From: Rhodococcus sp. G-MC3
GTDB taxonomy: Bacteria > Actinomycetota > Actinomycetes > Mycobacteriales > Mycobacteriaceae
Assembly: GCF_030063335.1 (NCBI RefSeq)
Contig: NZ_JASISW010000003.1
Location: 1-64,000, forward strand
Direction: 5' to 3'
Length of the DNA stretch: 64,000 nucleotides
The notes under the pieces were generated by a model, which was not told the DNA's origin, searched no databases, and worked only from the letters and a program-made list of their open reading frames with translations. The position numbers and the translations under genes are program-made. Positions 43,086-51,938 of the stretch are shown piece after piece (positions within the stretch are counted from its first letter, which is position 1; each line of letters starts with the position of its first letter).

Positions 43086-43722
43086 GTGTCGATGATTGCC
43101 CCGCACCGCGAGTTTTGCCTTGTAGATTTCGGCCCTCTTCATCAAGCCAGGCTGAGGGTGTCGTGGCCATGAGGTCCGAGAAATCGTGTACGAGGTGACT
43201 TTGGTCGTGGTAACCACTTTCGGCCGCGACCTGCGCCCAGGACGTGGCGCCGTCACCGGAACAGCTGACCGCAGCTGCCAGGCGCGCGACACGCGAAGCA
43301 AACTTTGGGCCGATACCGACGGATCGGCGCATCAGATGCCGCAAGTGCCGCGGACTCACATGTGCATCACGAGCTAGCTTTTCGACGGATATTCTGCCGT
43401 GATGGGCCTTGATGGTTTTCAGTGATTCCAGGACATCCTGGGGGACCTCCACGTGGTCGGCTCGCTCCAGTCGGTCGAGCAGGTGAACTCGCAGGGTCTG
43501 TTCTCGTCGTTCGTAGGGCTGATCGGCCAGTTCTTCGATGAGATCAGTTGTCCATGGCAGAACCTGATCGGCCTCGATGCCGCCCGCATCTATTCGATGA
43601 AGTGGCAGTCGGGTCAGCCGTTGCATCGCCGCCAGCGACAATTCGACGTAGACGGTCCGCTGGTGTGGCCGAAGCAGTAGCCGCGGGGATGCCAGCTCAG
43701 GTCTCATGAGCCCGGTCACCAC
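43072..43722 (-). CDS. AraC-family regulator, N-terminus probably lost by frameshift
   Basis: The 216-residue frame from GTG 43722 ends in an AraC helix-turn-helix pair (ISVEKLARDAHVSPRHLRHL and TSWAQVAAESGYHDQSHLVH). The N-terminal sensor part is short. An adjacent frame at about 43895-43740 encodes what looks like the missing piece (CGRPRVHRALPALDARLVMS, then LDAPLEVNYGG), matching the usual start of this AraC group. A single frameshift near 43740 would join them. Either the gene is broken or translation starts internally. It overlaps the VOC gene by 14 bases. Confidence 0.7.
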   Translation of the reverse strand: MVTGLMRPELASPRLLLRPHQRTVYVELSLAAMQRLTRLPLHRIDAGGIEADQVLPWTTDLIEELADQPYERREQTLRVHLLDRLERADHVEVPQDVLESLKTIKAHHGRISVEKLARDAHVSPRHLRHLMRRSVGIGPKFASRVARLAAAVSCSGDGATSWAQVAAESGYHDQSHLVHDFSDLMATTPSAWLDEEGRNLQGKTRGAGQSSTHEQQ

Positions 43723-44018
43723 TGCGTTGGGATTTGGACGCGGCCACCGTAGTTCACTTCCAAGGGCGCGTCGAGGCTCATGACCAGCCGCGCGTCGAGC
43801 GCAGGAAGCGCTCGGTGAACACGCGGCCGGCCACAGTGTTCGCTGAGAGAAACCACGCCAATTCCAGCGGCATTACATGCCGCCCAGAGGGTCATCTCTG
43901 GATTCTCCCACTTACGAAGCACGGGGGCATGGCAACTCGGCCGGCTTTGTCGTTCGAGTGGCGGCTAAGCATCACCGCGCAGTGTGGGGGTTACCGCTAC
44001 GGCCGCAGGGACGCTGTT

Positions 44019-44699
44019 CTACCGATGCTCGGCGGAGCGATCAGTTCTCCCGGCCTGGCGGCGGGACCGCAACCGCATGGCCACGAATACGACGAATGCA
44101 ATTGCGACCGAAACGATGACGATCTTCTGCAGGATTCCGGCATACCCCTCTACAAGGTGCCAGTTCTCGCCGAGCTGGTATCCCGCGGTGACGAATATGG
44201 TATTCCAGATCAGACTGCCGATTGTGGTGAGTACGAGAAACTTCACCATTCCCATTCGCTCGATTCCAGCCGGCAGGGATATGAAGCTACGAAACAGCGG
44301 GACCATGCGGCCGAGGATTACTGCCTTCGAGCCGTGCTTGGCGAACCATGCCTCCGATCGGTCGAAGTCGGTGGCCTTGATCAGCGGGATCCGCACCACC
44401 AGTGCTCGCGTGCGCTCCCGTCCGATGAGCGCGCCGACCGCGTAGACGATGACCGCGCCCAGGACCGACCCGAGCGTCGTCCAGAAGAGCGCGGCACCGA
44501 AGGAGAAGACTCCTTGACTTGCCGAGAACCCGGCAAGAGGCAGAACGAGTTCGCTTGGGATCGGCGGGAACAGGTTGTCCGCACCGACGACGACGGCGGC
44601 GCCAGGGCCGCCGAGCGCATCCATGATGCCCACCGCCCATCCGGCCAACCCGTCGAGTTGCTCGGCTTCAGTCGTTGCAGCGATCATTAAGTCGGACAT
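44019..44699 (-). CDS. DedA/VTT-family membrane protein
   Basis: ATG 44699, with AGGGGA just upstream, gives 226 residues. It carries the DedA signature: PPIPSELVLPLAGF, ALFWTTLGSVLGAVIVYAVG, SKAVILGRMVPLFRSFISLP and a late GSLIWNTIFVTAGYQLGENW. DedA proteins are flippase-like membrane proteins for polyprenyl-phosphate or phospholipids and support membrane homeostasis. It is divergent from the NarL-type two-component system. Confidence 0.9.
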   Translation of the reverse strand: MSDLMIAATTEAEQLDGLAGWAVGIMDALGGPGAAVVVGADNLFPPIPSELVLPLAGFSASQGVFSFGAALFWTTLGSVLGAVIVYAVGALIGRERTRALVVRIPLIKATDFDRSEAWFAKHGSKAVILGRMVPLFRSFISLPAGIERMGMVKFLVLTTIGSLIWNTIFVTAGYQLGENWHLVEGYAGILQKIVIVSVAIAFVVFVAMRLRSRRQAGRTDRSAEHR

Positions 44700-44871
44700 G
44701 GCAATTCCCCTGTTCGTTGGTGTCACTTATCAGGAAGGACGCTGACAACGTTAGAAACTTCCCGAATGGGGCACATCGAGGAAAGCCGTCGACCTATCCC
44801 GGGGCTGCTCCCAGGAAAACCCTGTGGTTTACCGCATTATCCGTGGCCTCGGGCTCGGTTAGGCTGCTTGC

Positions 44872-46092
44872 GTGCTGGTGAACCAAGTCGTGCGTCCACC
44901 CGACCTGGCGGATCGGATTGCCGTCAGCTCACTTCTTCGTCGATGGCTGATCGCGCTTGCCGGGGTTCTACTCGGAAGCCTCACGGCGCTCTCGGCCCTC
45001 CTGTTCTCTGTGGTCGCGTCACTCGCCCTCGGTTTGGCGCGGATTCTCGGCCGGTGGGGAGGACCACTGCGGATGGCAGTCGATGAAGGCGCACTGGCGT
45101 TGACCGAGCTCGAGCTCCGGCGGATCACCTGTTTTCACGGCCGGCTCCATACGGACGTGCTGACCCCGCGCCGCTGCCGCTGGTATCTCGGCATGAGGTG
45201 GACGATCGGCCTACTCGGAATCGGCGTGGTTCTGCTACTGACGCTCTTCATCGTCGTGGCGGGGTCGATGCTGTCGGCATGGGTTCTGAACGGCGGCTGG
45301 GGCCTGATCGAGAACTCCGGCCGGGTGGACGGTGGACTTGTAGCGGTAGCGGCGCTGCCCGGAATCCTCTTGATCTTCGTCGCGATTGTCGGCGTGGCAG
45401 GGGTCGGATCACTGGACCGCTGGTTCGTCATCGAAGTACTCGGACGACAGTCCGAGCGGCTGCTCCGCCAGCGGGTTGCCGAACTGACGAGCAGCCGCGA
45501 TCACGTCGTCGATGCCGTCAACGACGAACGCCGCCGTATCGAGCGCGACCTGCACGACGGTGTACAGCAGCAGTTGGTTGCGCTGGGGATGCTCATCGGC
45601 CGGGCCCGCCGCGCCGAGAAGCCCGAGAAGTTGCTCGAACTCCTTGCCCAAGCCCATGTCACATCCCAGGGGGCGATCAGCGAGCTGCGCGAGGTCGCCA
45701 ACCGGGTGTATCCGATCGCACTCGATCAGGACGGTCTGCACACAGCGATCGAGACCATGGCCGAGCGGACGAGTGTTCCCATCCGACTCACATACGACCT
45801 GACGGAGAGATTGCGACCCGCTGTGGAGACGGTCGTTTATTTCGTCATCTCGGAGGCGGTGACCAACGCAGCCAAGCACGCCTTCCCCCGACTGGTGGAG
45901 GTCACCGTCACGCAGCAGAGGTTCGACCGCGTGCTCGCAACCATCACCGACGACGGGCCCGGCGGGGCCGATCCGTCCGGCACCGGCCTGTCCGGACTGG
46001 CCCGCCGCGTCGCGGCCGTGGACGGCACCATGACCGTGCACAGCCCGGTCGGCGGTCCGACCGTCGTGACAGTGAGCGTCCCGTGCGAGTGA
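44872..46092 (+). CDS. NarL-type sensor histidine kinase
   Basis: The 406-residue protein from GTG 44872 (or 44878) has two N-terminal membrane segments and two more around 115-180, then the HisKA_3 phospho-acceptor region DERRRIERDLHDGVQQQLVA and an ATPase domain with SEAVTNAAKHAF, DDGPGGADP and GTGLSGLARRV. The layout (putative sensor domain, then LiaS/DesK-like kinase) suggests a membrane-stress sensor. The response regulator starts inside its last codons. Confidence 0.88.
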   Translation: MLVNQVVRPPDLADRIAVSSLLRRWLIALAGVLLGSLTALSALLFSVVASLALGLARILGRWGGPLRMAVDEGALALTELELRRITCFHGRLHTDVLTPRRCRWYLGMRWTIGLLGIGVVLLLTLFIVVAGSMLSAWVLNGGWGLIENSGRVDGGLVAVAALPGILLIFVAIVGVAGVGSLDRWFVIEVLGRQSERLLRQRVAELTSSRDHVVDAVNDERRRIERDLHDGVQQQLVALGMLIGRARRAEKPEKLLELLAQAHVTSQGAISELREVANRVYPIALDQDGLHTAIETMAERTSVPIRLTYDLTERLRPAVETVVYFVISEAVTNAAKHAFPRLVEVTVTQQRFDRVLATITDDGPGGADPSGTGLSGLARRVAAVDGTMTVHSPVGGPTVVTVSVPCE

Positions 46093-46727
46093 TCGTCGCG
46101 GAGGACTCGACGTTGCTGCGTGAGGGTCTGGTCCGACTGCTCGTCGACGAAGGCCACGAAGTGATCGCGTCCGTTTCAGACGGCGACGCGCTCCTGAGCG
46201 CCGTTGACCAGGAGCGTCCAGACATCGTCGTCACCGACGTCCGAATGCCTCCCGATCACACCGACGAGGGACTGCGGGCGGCACTGACCATTCGGGGTCG
46301 ATGGCCCGAGGTGGCGGTACTCGTGCTCTCCCAGTACGTCGAAAACCGTTACGCGGCAGAGCTGCTCAGCGGATCAGGAGGGAAGGTCGGGTACCTGCTG
46401 AAGGACCGCGTCGCCCAGGTCGACGAGTTCCTGGACGCCTTGAACAGGGTCGCCGACGGCGGGACCGCCTTCGACCCGGAGGTGGTGCGAGCGCTGTTGT
46501 CGCGCACGACCCGATCGAATCCCCTCGAACGACTCACTCCGCGCGAGCATGATATCCTCGAGCTGATGGCCCAGGGTCTCACCAACGCGCGAATATCAGC
46601 TGATCTGCACATTTCTGTGAGCTCTACGGAGAAGCATATAAACGCAATTTTCGAGAAGCTCGGACTGGCGAACTCCTCCGGGTTGAGTCGTCGCGTGGTG
46701 GCTGTGGTGGCCTACCTGCGCACCTGA
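46083..46727 (+). CDS. NarL-family response regulator
   Basis: GTG 46083 overlaps the kinase by ten bases and gives 214 residues. The receiver has AEDSTLLREGL, phospho-Asp in IVVTDVRMPP and Lys in GYLLKDRVAQ. The LuxR-type output helix-turn-helix is LTPREHDILELMAQGLTNAR with SSTEKHINAIFEKLG. The intergenic region after it (46728-47059) has two short open frames without recognisable similarity. Confidence 0.92.
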   Translation: MRVIVAEDSTLLREGLVRLLVDEGHEVIASVSDGDALLSAVDQERPDIVVTDVRMPPDHTDEGLRAALTIRGRWPEVAVLVLSQYVENRYAAELLSGSGGKVGYLLKDRVAQVDEFLDALNRVADGGTAFDPEVVRALLSRTTRSNPLERLTPREHDILELMAQGLTNARISADLHISVSSTEKHINAIFEKLGLANSSGLSRRVVAVVAYLRT

Positions 46728-47059
46728 CTGGGCGATCATCCAGGTTGAACTCGGCGTCGAACACTGTCGCGGACAGGCGGTGCGCCCGAATCGTGTATCC
46801 ACCGATACTGGCGGAGACGCCGGGTCCGACGCCCATCTCGTTCGACACGGTTCGATACGAGTGCTCCTTCGGTGACCGCCCGGCCCCGGCACCGACCGGG
46901 TTTTGGAGGGACATCACAAGGATGAACGTTACCGGCGCGCACTCAACATCATTACGTCGTCATCGGTCTCTGCTCGCACCGTGAACATCACGACCATCGA
47001 CGCCAAGACCGGGCGCGAACACCGCACCGTCTACCGATTGCATGAAGCAACTTCTACGT

Positions 47060-47677
47060 TCAGCCCGCCAGCGGGACGACCGTTGCGCCAGGGTGGGTCG
47101 TCGACTCCGCCTCGGTGATCATCGCTGCGGCAACGCTTGCGCGGCTGATGGTCGCTGGAAACACCCTGTGCGGCGCGTCCGCCAGGTCGACCGTTCTCCC
47201 GGGGACCGTGAGAGGTTTGTCGGTCAGCGGTCCAGCGTGAAAGACGGTGCCGCCGGCCCGGATCACGGTGGAGTCGGCAGCGACTTTGTCGCCCAGTTCT
47301 TTCCCCATGACCCGGCGCAGCACCCATCGGGTCAGTGGACCGGCTGCGGCGGCGGACGACCCGGTTCCGTAGGCGCCCAGCCAGATGATCCGGTCCGGGC
47401 GCGCGTCGACGGCAGCGCGAGCGCCCGCTTCGAGAGTTCCCCTGCTGCCCATGGCGACACCGAGACCTGAGATCAAGATGGTGCCGGGCATGACTGCACG
47501 AACGATGGATGCCGCGTCGAAGACGTCGCCGGACACCTTGGTCAAACCCGGCGAGTCCGGAAGGTCTATTCGATCGGTGTTTCGTGCAATGGCCACCACG
47601 GTGTGCCCACGTTCGAGTGCGTGTTCGGTCAGGTGGCGTCCGGTTGCACCGGATGCGCCGAGTACGGTGATGTGCAT
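47060..47677 (-). CDS. NAD(P)-binding atypical SDR/NmrA-like reductase
   Basis: From ATG 47677 the 205-residue protein starts MHITVLGASGATGRHLTEHA, the GxxGxxG motif of atypical SDR/NmrA-like NAD(P)-binding proteins, followed by VVAIARNTDRID. It lacks a YxxxK active site, as is common in this group, so it may be a reductase, isomerase or redox sensor. It lies 20 bases after the phosphatase-like gene in the same direction. Confidence 0.82.
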   Translation of the reverse strand: MHITVLGASGATGRHLTEHALERGHTVVAIARNTDRIDLPDSPGLTKVSGDVFDAASIVRAVMPGTILISGLGVAMGSRGTLEAGARAAVDARPDRIIWLGAYGTGSSAAAAGPLTRWVLRRVMGKELGDKVAADSTVIRAGGTVFHAGPLTDKPLTVPGRTVDLADAPHRVFPATISRASVAAAMITEAESTTHPGATVVPLAG

Positions 47678-47697
47678 CGAAATATCCTTTGTAGTAA

Positions 47698-48483
47698 TCA
47701 GATTCGAGTGAGTGTGCCGGTGGCCTGAGGAGCTAGGACGGCATTGGAGACGAGGATGTCGGGGCTGCCCGCGGTCCACGGTGCTCCGTCGATGCGTGTG
47801 ACGGTGCCGCCGGCTTCGGTTGTGAGCAGCATTCCAGCGGCCACACCGGGCAGGGTTGGGTGGTACTGCCAGAAGACATCGGCATGACCTGACGCCAGCG
47901 CAAGTAGCAGAAGAGTCGACGGGACACCCACTCGTACCAGCAAGCTGTCGCCCAACATGGCTCCAACCGATCGTGCGATCGCGCGGTGGGTGTCCGTCTG
48001 GCCATGTTCGGCTTGGCCCGTCATGGCGATGGCGTCGGTGAGATTGCGCTTGTCTGCGACGTGTAACGACGCGGTGCCGCGGTGTGCGCCGCCGCCGACG
48101 GTCGCCGTATAGGTGTTGTCGCCGACTGGCTGACGGACGACGGTGAGTACCGGCGCACCGTCGGCGACGAGGGTGATACTCACGCACCAGTCGGCGGTTC
48201 CGTGAACGTGGTTGACGTTTCCTTCCACCGTGTCGACGACCCACCATTCACCGTCCGGCAGCGCGGACGCCTCGAGATCGTCCGGAAGCCATCTCGCTTG
48301 TGGGCGAAGCGAAGTGAGTTCGCCGGCAAGTCCGGACACCGCTTGCTCGTTTCGCTGCATCGCTGCGAACATTTCGGCTCGGTCAGAGGGTCGGCTGCCG
48401 GGTTCGTACAAGGTGAGAAGTGCGTCCCCTGCGGTGTGTGCAATCTTTTCGACCTGCGGGAGAAGCGCGCTGTAGTTGTCCAT
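47698..48483 (-). CDS. Inositol-monophosphatase-like protein with altered metal motifs
   Basis: A 261-residue protein of the IMPase fold: KIAHTAGDALLTLYEPGSRP at the start, then WWVVDTVEGNVNHVHG at the position of the WxxDPxDGTxNF motif, and LPGVAAGMLLTTEAGGTVTR at the WDxAAG...AGG position. The second motif Asp is Glu, and the Asp of WD is Gly. Two metal ligands are thus altered, so phosphatase activity may be weak or absent. It is divergent from the LysR gene, a typical regulator–target arrangement. Confidence 0.8.
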   Translation of the reverse strand: MDNYSALLPQVEKIAHTAGDALLTLYEPGSRPSDRAEMFAAMQRNEQAVSGLAGELTSLRPQARWLPDDLEASALPDGEWWVVDTVEGNVNHVHGTADWCVSITLVADGAPVLTVVRQPVGDNTYTATVGGGAHRGTASLHVADKRNLTDAIAMTGQAEHGQTDTHRAIARSVGAMLGDSLLVRVGVPSTLLLLALASGHADVFWQYHPTLPGVAAGMLLTTEAGGTVTRIDGAPWTAGSPDILVSNAVLAPQATGTLTRI

Positions 48484-48520
48484 GCATCAGACCGTAGAGT
48501 CGATCCCGGCGTAACTCCAG

Positions 48521-48540
48521 TGCATTATTTACAATGAATA
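48521..48540 (+). promoter_or_regulatory. AT-rich site between divergent IMPase-like and LysR genes
   Basis: A short interrupted inverted repeat CATT-ATTTAC-AATG in an AT-rich stretch, located in the 73-bp gap between the divergent starts at 48483 and 48557. LysR regulators bind T-N11-A sites in such gaps. Length and symmetry are modest, so this is a candidate only. Confidence 0.3.
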
Positions 48541-48556
48541 GTTTACTCTGGCGCAT

Positions 48557-49477
48557 GTGGATTTGAACCTGCTGACCGCACTCGATGCCCTGCTCGAAGA
48601 GAACAGTGTGCAGGGGGCGGCCGACCGACTGCGGCTTTCCGCGCCCGCCATGAGTCGAACTCTCGGTCGCATCAGGCGCGCGACGGGCGATGACATTTTG
48701 GTGCGATCCGGGCAGGTGATGGTCCCCACGCCCCGAGCTCTCGAATTACGCGCCGAGGCAAAAGATGTCGTTCGACGGGCTACCACGCTCCTGACTCCGC
48801 AACGGCAGATCGACCTCGCTGCGGTGAGCAGGGTCTTCGTCATCCGATGCCATGACGCGCTGCTCGCCGGGCTGGCACCCGCGCTTCTCGACGTGGTCAC
48901 CGAGTCGATGCCGTTGGCTACGGTCCGGTTCGTCGGAGAAGCGGCGAACGATAGCCACGAGCTGCAACGGGGTTACGTCGATGTGGAAATTGGGGCATCG
49001 TCGTCGCCGGCGCCGGAGATCTTGTCGGAAATGGTGGGAACGGATCGGTTGGTGGCGGCGATGCGCCCGGATAACCCGCTGGCGATCGAATCGATGACAC
49101 CCGCCAGTTTCGCGGCGGCTCGGCACGTCATCGTGTCGAGGCGGGGCCGTACTCGTGGCTCGATCGATGACGTCCTGTCGGGTCTCGGCGTCGAACGTCG
49201 TGCGTTCGCGGTGGTCCCCACCAGCACGACGGCACTCGAGGTGGTGGCCGAATCGAATGCCGTAGCCGTGGTGGCCGAGCGCAGTTGCGCCACTGCGATG
49301 CGCCGGTTGGGAGTCGTCGGTCGAGATCTGCCTTTCGGTCTTCCTGACACTCCGGCAATCATGCTCTGGCACAGGCGAAACGACAGCGATCAGCCCCACC
49401 TGTGGTTACGCAGGCAGGTGCGGCAAGCGTTGGCGGCTGCCCTCACGAACATTGGCCACGTCAGCCTCAGCGACTAG
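48557..49477 (+). CDS. LysR-family transcriptional regulator
   Basis: A 306-residue LysR regulator from GTG 48557. The N-terminal helix-turn-helix is NLLTALDALLEENSVQGAAD with RLSAPAMSRTLGRIR, and the substrate-binding domain runs from about 90. It is divergent from the IMPase-like and reductase genes and probably controls them. Confidence 0.9.
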   Translation: MDLNLLTALDALLEENSVQGAADRLRLSAPAMSRTLGRIRRATGDDILVRSGQVMVPTPRALELRAEAKDVVRRATTLLTPQRQIDLAAVSRVFVIRCHDALLAGLAPALLDVVTESMPLATVRFVGEAANDSHELQRGYVDVEIGASSSPAPEILSEMVGTDRLVAAMRPDNPLAIESMTPASFAAARHVIVSRRGRTRGSIDDVLSGLGVERRAFAVVPTSTTALEVVAESNAVAVVAERSCATAMRRLGVVGRDLPFGLPDTPAIMLWHRRNDSDQPHLWLRRQVRQALAAALTNIGHVSLSD

Positions 49478-49514
49478 CAGGCAATCGCTCCGGGCCCGCC
49501 CGGCGCACCTGTCG

Positions 49515-49775
49515 TTACGCCGGGGCGCTGGTGTTCAGCAGCGCGATGACTTCGAAGGTACCGGCGCCGGCGGCAATCGTGGGCATCGTCTCGACGGCCT
49601 GGCGTAGCTCTGCCTCGTCGGCAGTCTCCGCGAGGACGACGGCACCTGACATGTCGGCCTTCGGCCAGATGTCGACGAAGATGCCGGATGCCATCAGCTC
49701 TCCGGCTCGCGCGCCCTCGGCGGCAAGGAGGTCGCTGACATCGGCGGTGTTGGTCGAGAGCACGATGAATCTCAT
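49515..49775 (-). CDS. YCII-related small protein
   Basis: The 86-residue protein from ATG 49775 (MRFIVLSTNTADVSDLLAAE) has a ferredoxin-like babbab layout: SGIFVDIWPKADMSGAVVLA, TADEAELRQAVETMPTI and TFEVIALLNT. It resembles the YCII / muconolactone-isomerase-like group of small enzymes. No partner enzyme is obvious; it is the first in a run of minus-strand genes leading to a PapA-like acyltransferase. Function unknown. Confidence 0.7.
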   Translation of the reverse strand: MRFIVLSTNTADVSDLLAAEGARAGELMASGIFVDIWPKADMSGAVVLAETADEAELRQAVETMPTIAAGAGTFEVIALLNTSAPA

Positions 49776-49827
49776 GATCCGAGGCCAACTGCTAGGGCAA
49801 TGTGAAGAACGCGGGCCCTGCTGCCGT

Positions 49828-51090
49828 TCAGCATGTGCATGCGTCGACGATGTTGGCGTGAATACCCTCGATGAGGCCCTCTATCGGGTTGTGGGTGGTG
49901 TTCACCATCCGCAGCACACCATCGTGGGTGATCACTCCGAGGATTTGCTCGTTTTCGACTTGGGTGGTCATGGTTGGGCCCCAGAGGGTTTCGATGTTCT
50001 GATGTGTTGGAGCGGTTACTCCGAGGTTCGTGATCTCGATGTCGGCCGTGGTTGCGGTGAGCATGAGTGTTTCGGCGTCGTCGGCGGTGGTGGGTGCAAT
50101 TGCGGCGAGGCCGAGTGCGCCTGCTCGCAGGGTGTGTGGTTGCCGGGCTCGTTCGAGTTGTTCCGCAGCATCTCTGGCCAACACCCAGAATGTAGCCGAG
50201 GGGGTGCGCTCGAGGTGAATCATGGCTGCTCCGAAGCAGATAGCGACGTCATCATTGGCGTCCACCGCTGAACGGAGGTCGATCGGGACGTTGATCCGTA
50301 CGTGAGTGCGCTCGCCTGATTCGAAGAGGGTCGAGGCCGCTGCCGCGCACAGTGCTGCTTGGACCGTGCAGAACTCCGCCCGCGAACGGTCCCCGAGCGC
50401 ACGAGTGGTCTCTGCACTGAGCTCGCTGATCTGGAGCACCGGTACCGAAGCATCGAAGGCACGAAGTCGGCCAGGCGGTAGGGGGTCGACGTGGCGGTGC
50501 TCTCCGGCCGCTGCGTCGAACGGAGGCTCACTGGACGCAGGGGCGTCGGCGGCTGTGAAGTTCAGGAGCCGATCTTCCTGTGCAGGCGGCACGTTTCCCT
50601 CGGGCAGTACAGCGTCGTCGAGAATGGCAGCCAGGTCCTGCGCGGCCCGAAGCGCGCCTCGACCGTCGGTGATCTGGTGGGCAAAGGTCAGAATGATGGT
50701 GCTCGCTGACTCGGTGTCGAGTGCAGGGATCAAGGTGGCCCGAACGAGCGGACCCGGACCTGTTTCGATCGGCATCGTTTGCTCCTGCGCAGCTTCGATC
50801 TCCCACGTCGAATTCGCTGCGATCCGAATGGGAATGGGACGGCTCGAATACGAGAAAGTGGATGGCGGAGAGGGTTCGACGCCGGCAACCGGTTGCTGGA
50901 TCCCTGCCGCCAGCAGCGGGTGCACGGTCTGCAGGTGCCGGAGGGCGATTTCGAGTCGGTCTTCGGAGATCGTGCCAACCACATTCAGCACGATGGAGAA
51001 CTGCACTGGATTGCGGTGCATGTACAGGTCGATCGTGCGCTCGAACGCTCCGAGCGGCCGCAATGAATCGTTGGCGATTGTTTTGGTCAT
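49828..51090 (-). CDS. PapA5-like acyltransferase (condensation-domain fold)
   Basis: From ATG 51090 (MTKTIANDSLRPLGAFERTI) 420 residues. It resembles the phthiocerol/phthiodiolone dimycocerosyl transferase (PapA5) group: RTIDLYMHRNPVQFSIVLNV, the acyltransferase motif FAHQITDGRGAL (HxxxDG, catalytic His) and a C-terminal half with INVPIDLRS and WGPTMTTQVENEQIL. Such enzymes move an acyl chain from a carrier or CoA onto an alcohol. A polyketide or lipid product is likely, but no synthase is in the window. Upstream, same direction, is a membrane protein of unknown function. Confidence 0.8.
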   Translation of the reverse strand: MTKTIANDSLRPLGAFERTIDLYMHRNPVQFSIVLNVVGTISEDRLEIALRHLQTVHPLLAAGIQQPVAGVEPSPPSTFSYSSRPIPIRIAANSTWEIEAAQEQTMPIETGPGPLVRATLIPALDTESASTIILTFAHQITDGRGALRAAQDLAAILDDAVLPEGNVPPAQEDRLLNFTAADAPASSEPPFDAAAGEHRHVDPLPPGRLRAFDASVPVLQISELSAETTRALGDRSRAEFCTVQAALCAAAASTLFESGERTHVRINVPIDLRSAVDANDDVAICFGAAMIHLERTPSATFWVLARDAAEQLERARQPHTLRAGALGLAAIAPTTADDAETLMLTATTADIEITNLGVTAPTHQNIETLWGPTMTTQVENEQILGVITHDGVLRMVNTTHNPIEGLIEGIHANIVDACTC

Positions 51091-51194
51091 GGGTGCTCCT
51101 TTGTTGGGTGAACCGGCCAACTTTCGAGCCGGCAAATCCATCGATCGATTGATAGTTGGCGCGTTGATCTCGGGCCTCTCGGTGAGGCGGCTGA

Positions 51195-51851
51195 TCAGGC
51201 GCGTGCGCGCCGCCGTTGATCGAGGATTGCTGCTGTGATGTATGCGGTTCCGCCGCTGACGGCGAGGGTCCCGACGGTGAGTGCGGTTGTCGGTAGGAGC
51301 AGTACGGCGGTGGCGACCACGACAAGAAATGTGCCGAGTACGTAATGCAGCGTATCGCGGCGCATCGCGCCCTCGGCGACGTAGATGAGGCCGACGATCA
51401 AACCGGATCCGCTCGGCCAGAGCAGCGTTTGAAGACCAGCGTCGCCGGTCGCGGCAGACAGGCCGGTGATCGCCAGGAACAAGCCGAGGAAACCGGTGAT
51501 CCATGCCAGCCCGAGCAATTTGCCGGGCAACGCCTCATGTGCGGTGAGTCCGCGCTGCGAGCGTGTCGCCGCGACGGTTGCTGCCACCGTGCCTAGGAGG
51601 AGTCCCGCCCCGAGCAAGATCATCGGGATCCAGGTCGGAGCATCGATCAGCGGCGTCGAGCCGACAGTGAGGGCCGTCCCGCCGTGTCCAAGCAGGTAAG
51701 CGGCAGCGAAACCGAGATACGCGATCCGATTGTCGGCCCAGCCCGGTGGGATCTTTGTTGCAACTTCGGCTTGGTGGAAGGAGGCGGCAGTGAGGGTGCC
51801 GGTGGGCAGGCTGGCGGTGGGCAGGCTGGCGGTCGGCACGGTCGTGGTCAT
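51195..51851 (-). CDS. Hypothetical seven- to eight-TM membrane protein
   Basis: From ATG 51851 the protein is 218 residues, opening with a low-complexity TASLPTASLPTGTLTAASFH stretch, then about seven to eight hydrophobic segments, e.g. IAYLGFAAAYLLGHGG, WIPMILLGAGLLLGTVAATV and TALTVGTLAVSGGTAYITAA. No family is recognised. It lies between a PapA-like acyltransferase and a quinone-oxidoreductase-like gene, all on the minus strand, so it may be part of the same operon. Confidence 0.65.
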   Translation of the reverse strand: MTTTVPTASLPTASLPTGTLTAASFHQAEVATKIPPGWADNRIAYLGFAAAYLLGHGGTALTVGSTPLIDAPTWIPMILLGAGLLLGTVAATVAATRSQRGLTAHEALPGKLLGLAWITGFLGLFLAITGLSAATGDAGLQTLLWPSGSGLIVGLIYVAEGAMRRDTLHYVLGTFLVVVATAVLLLPTTALTVGTLAVSGGTAYITAAILDQRRRARA

Positions 51852-51938
51852 GGCGGTGTCCTTAGCAATCGGAGGTCTCATGCGGAGGCGATCAGGGAGC
51901 TGGTGCTGTGGGGTCGGAAGCGGCGTGGAGGTGGCGGG

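Noticed and set aside
46745-47118. Two short open frames after the NarL regulator as genes.
   Set aside because: They lack ribosome sites and family resemblance, and overlap each other in different frames; could be relics, but not supportable.
47060-48247. A 395-residue frame extending the reductase across the phosphatase-like gene.
   Set aside because: The extension is an out-of-frame shadow of the phosphatase-like gene; the GxxGxxG reductase start at 47677 is clear.
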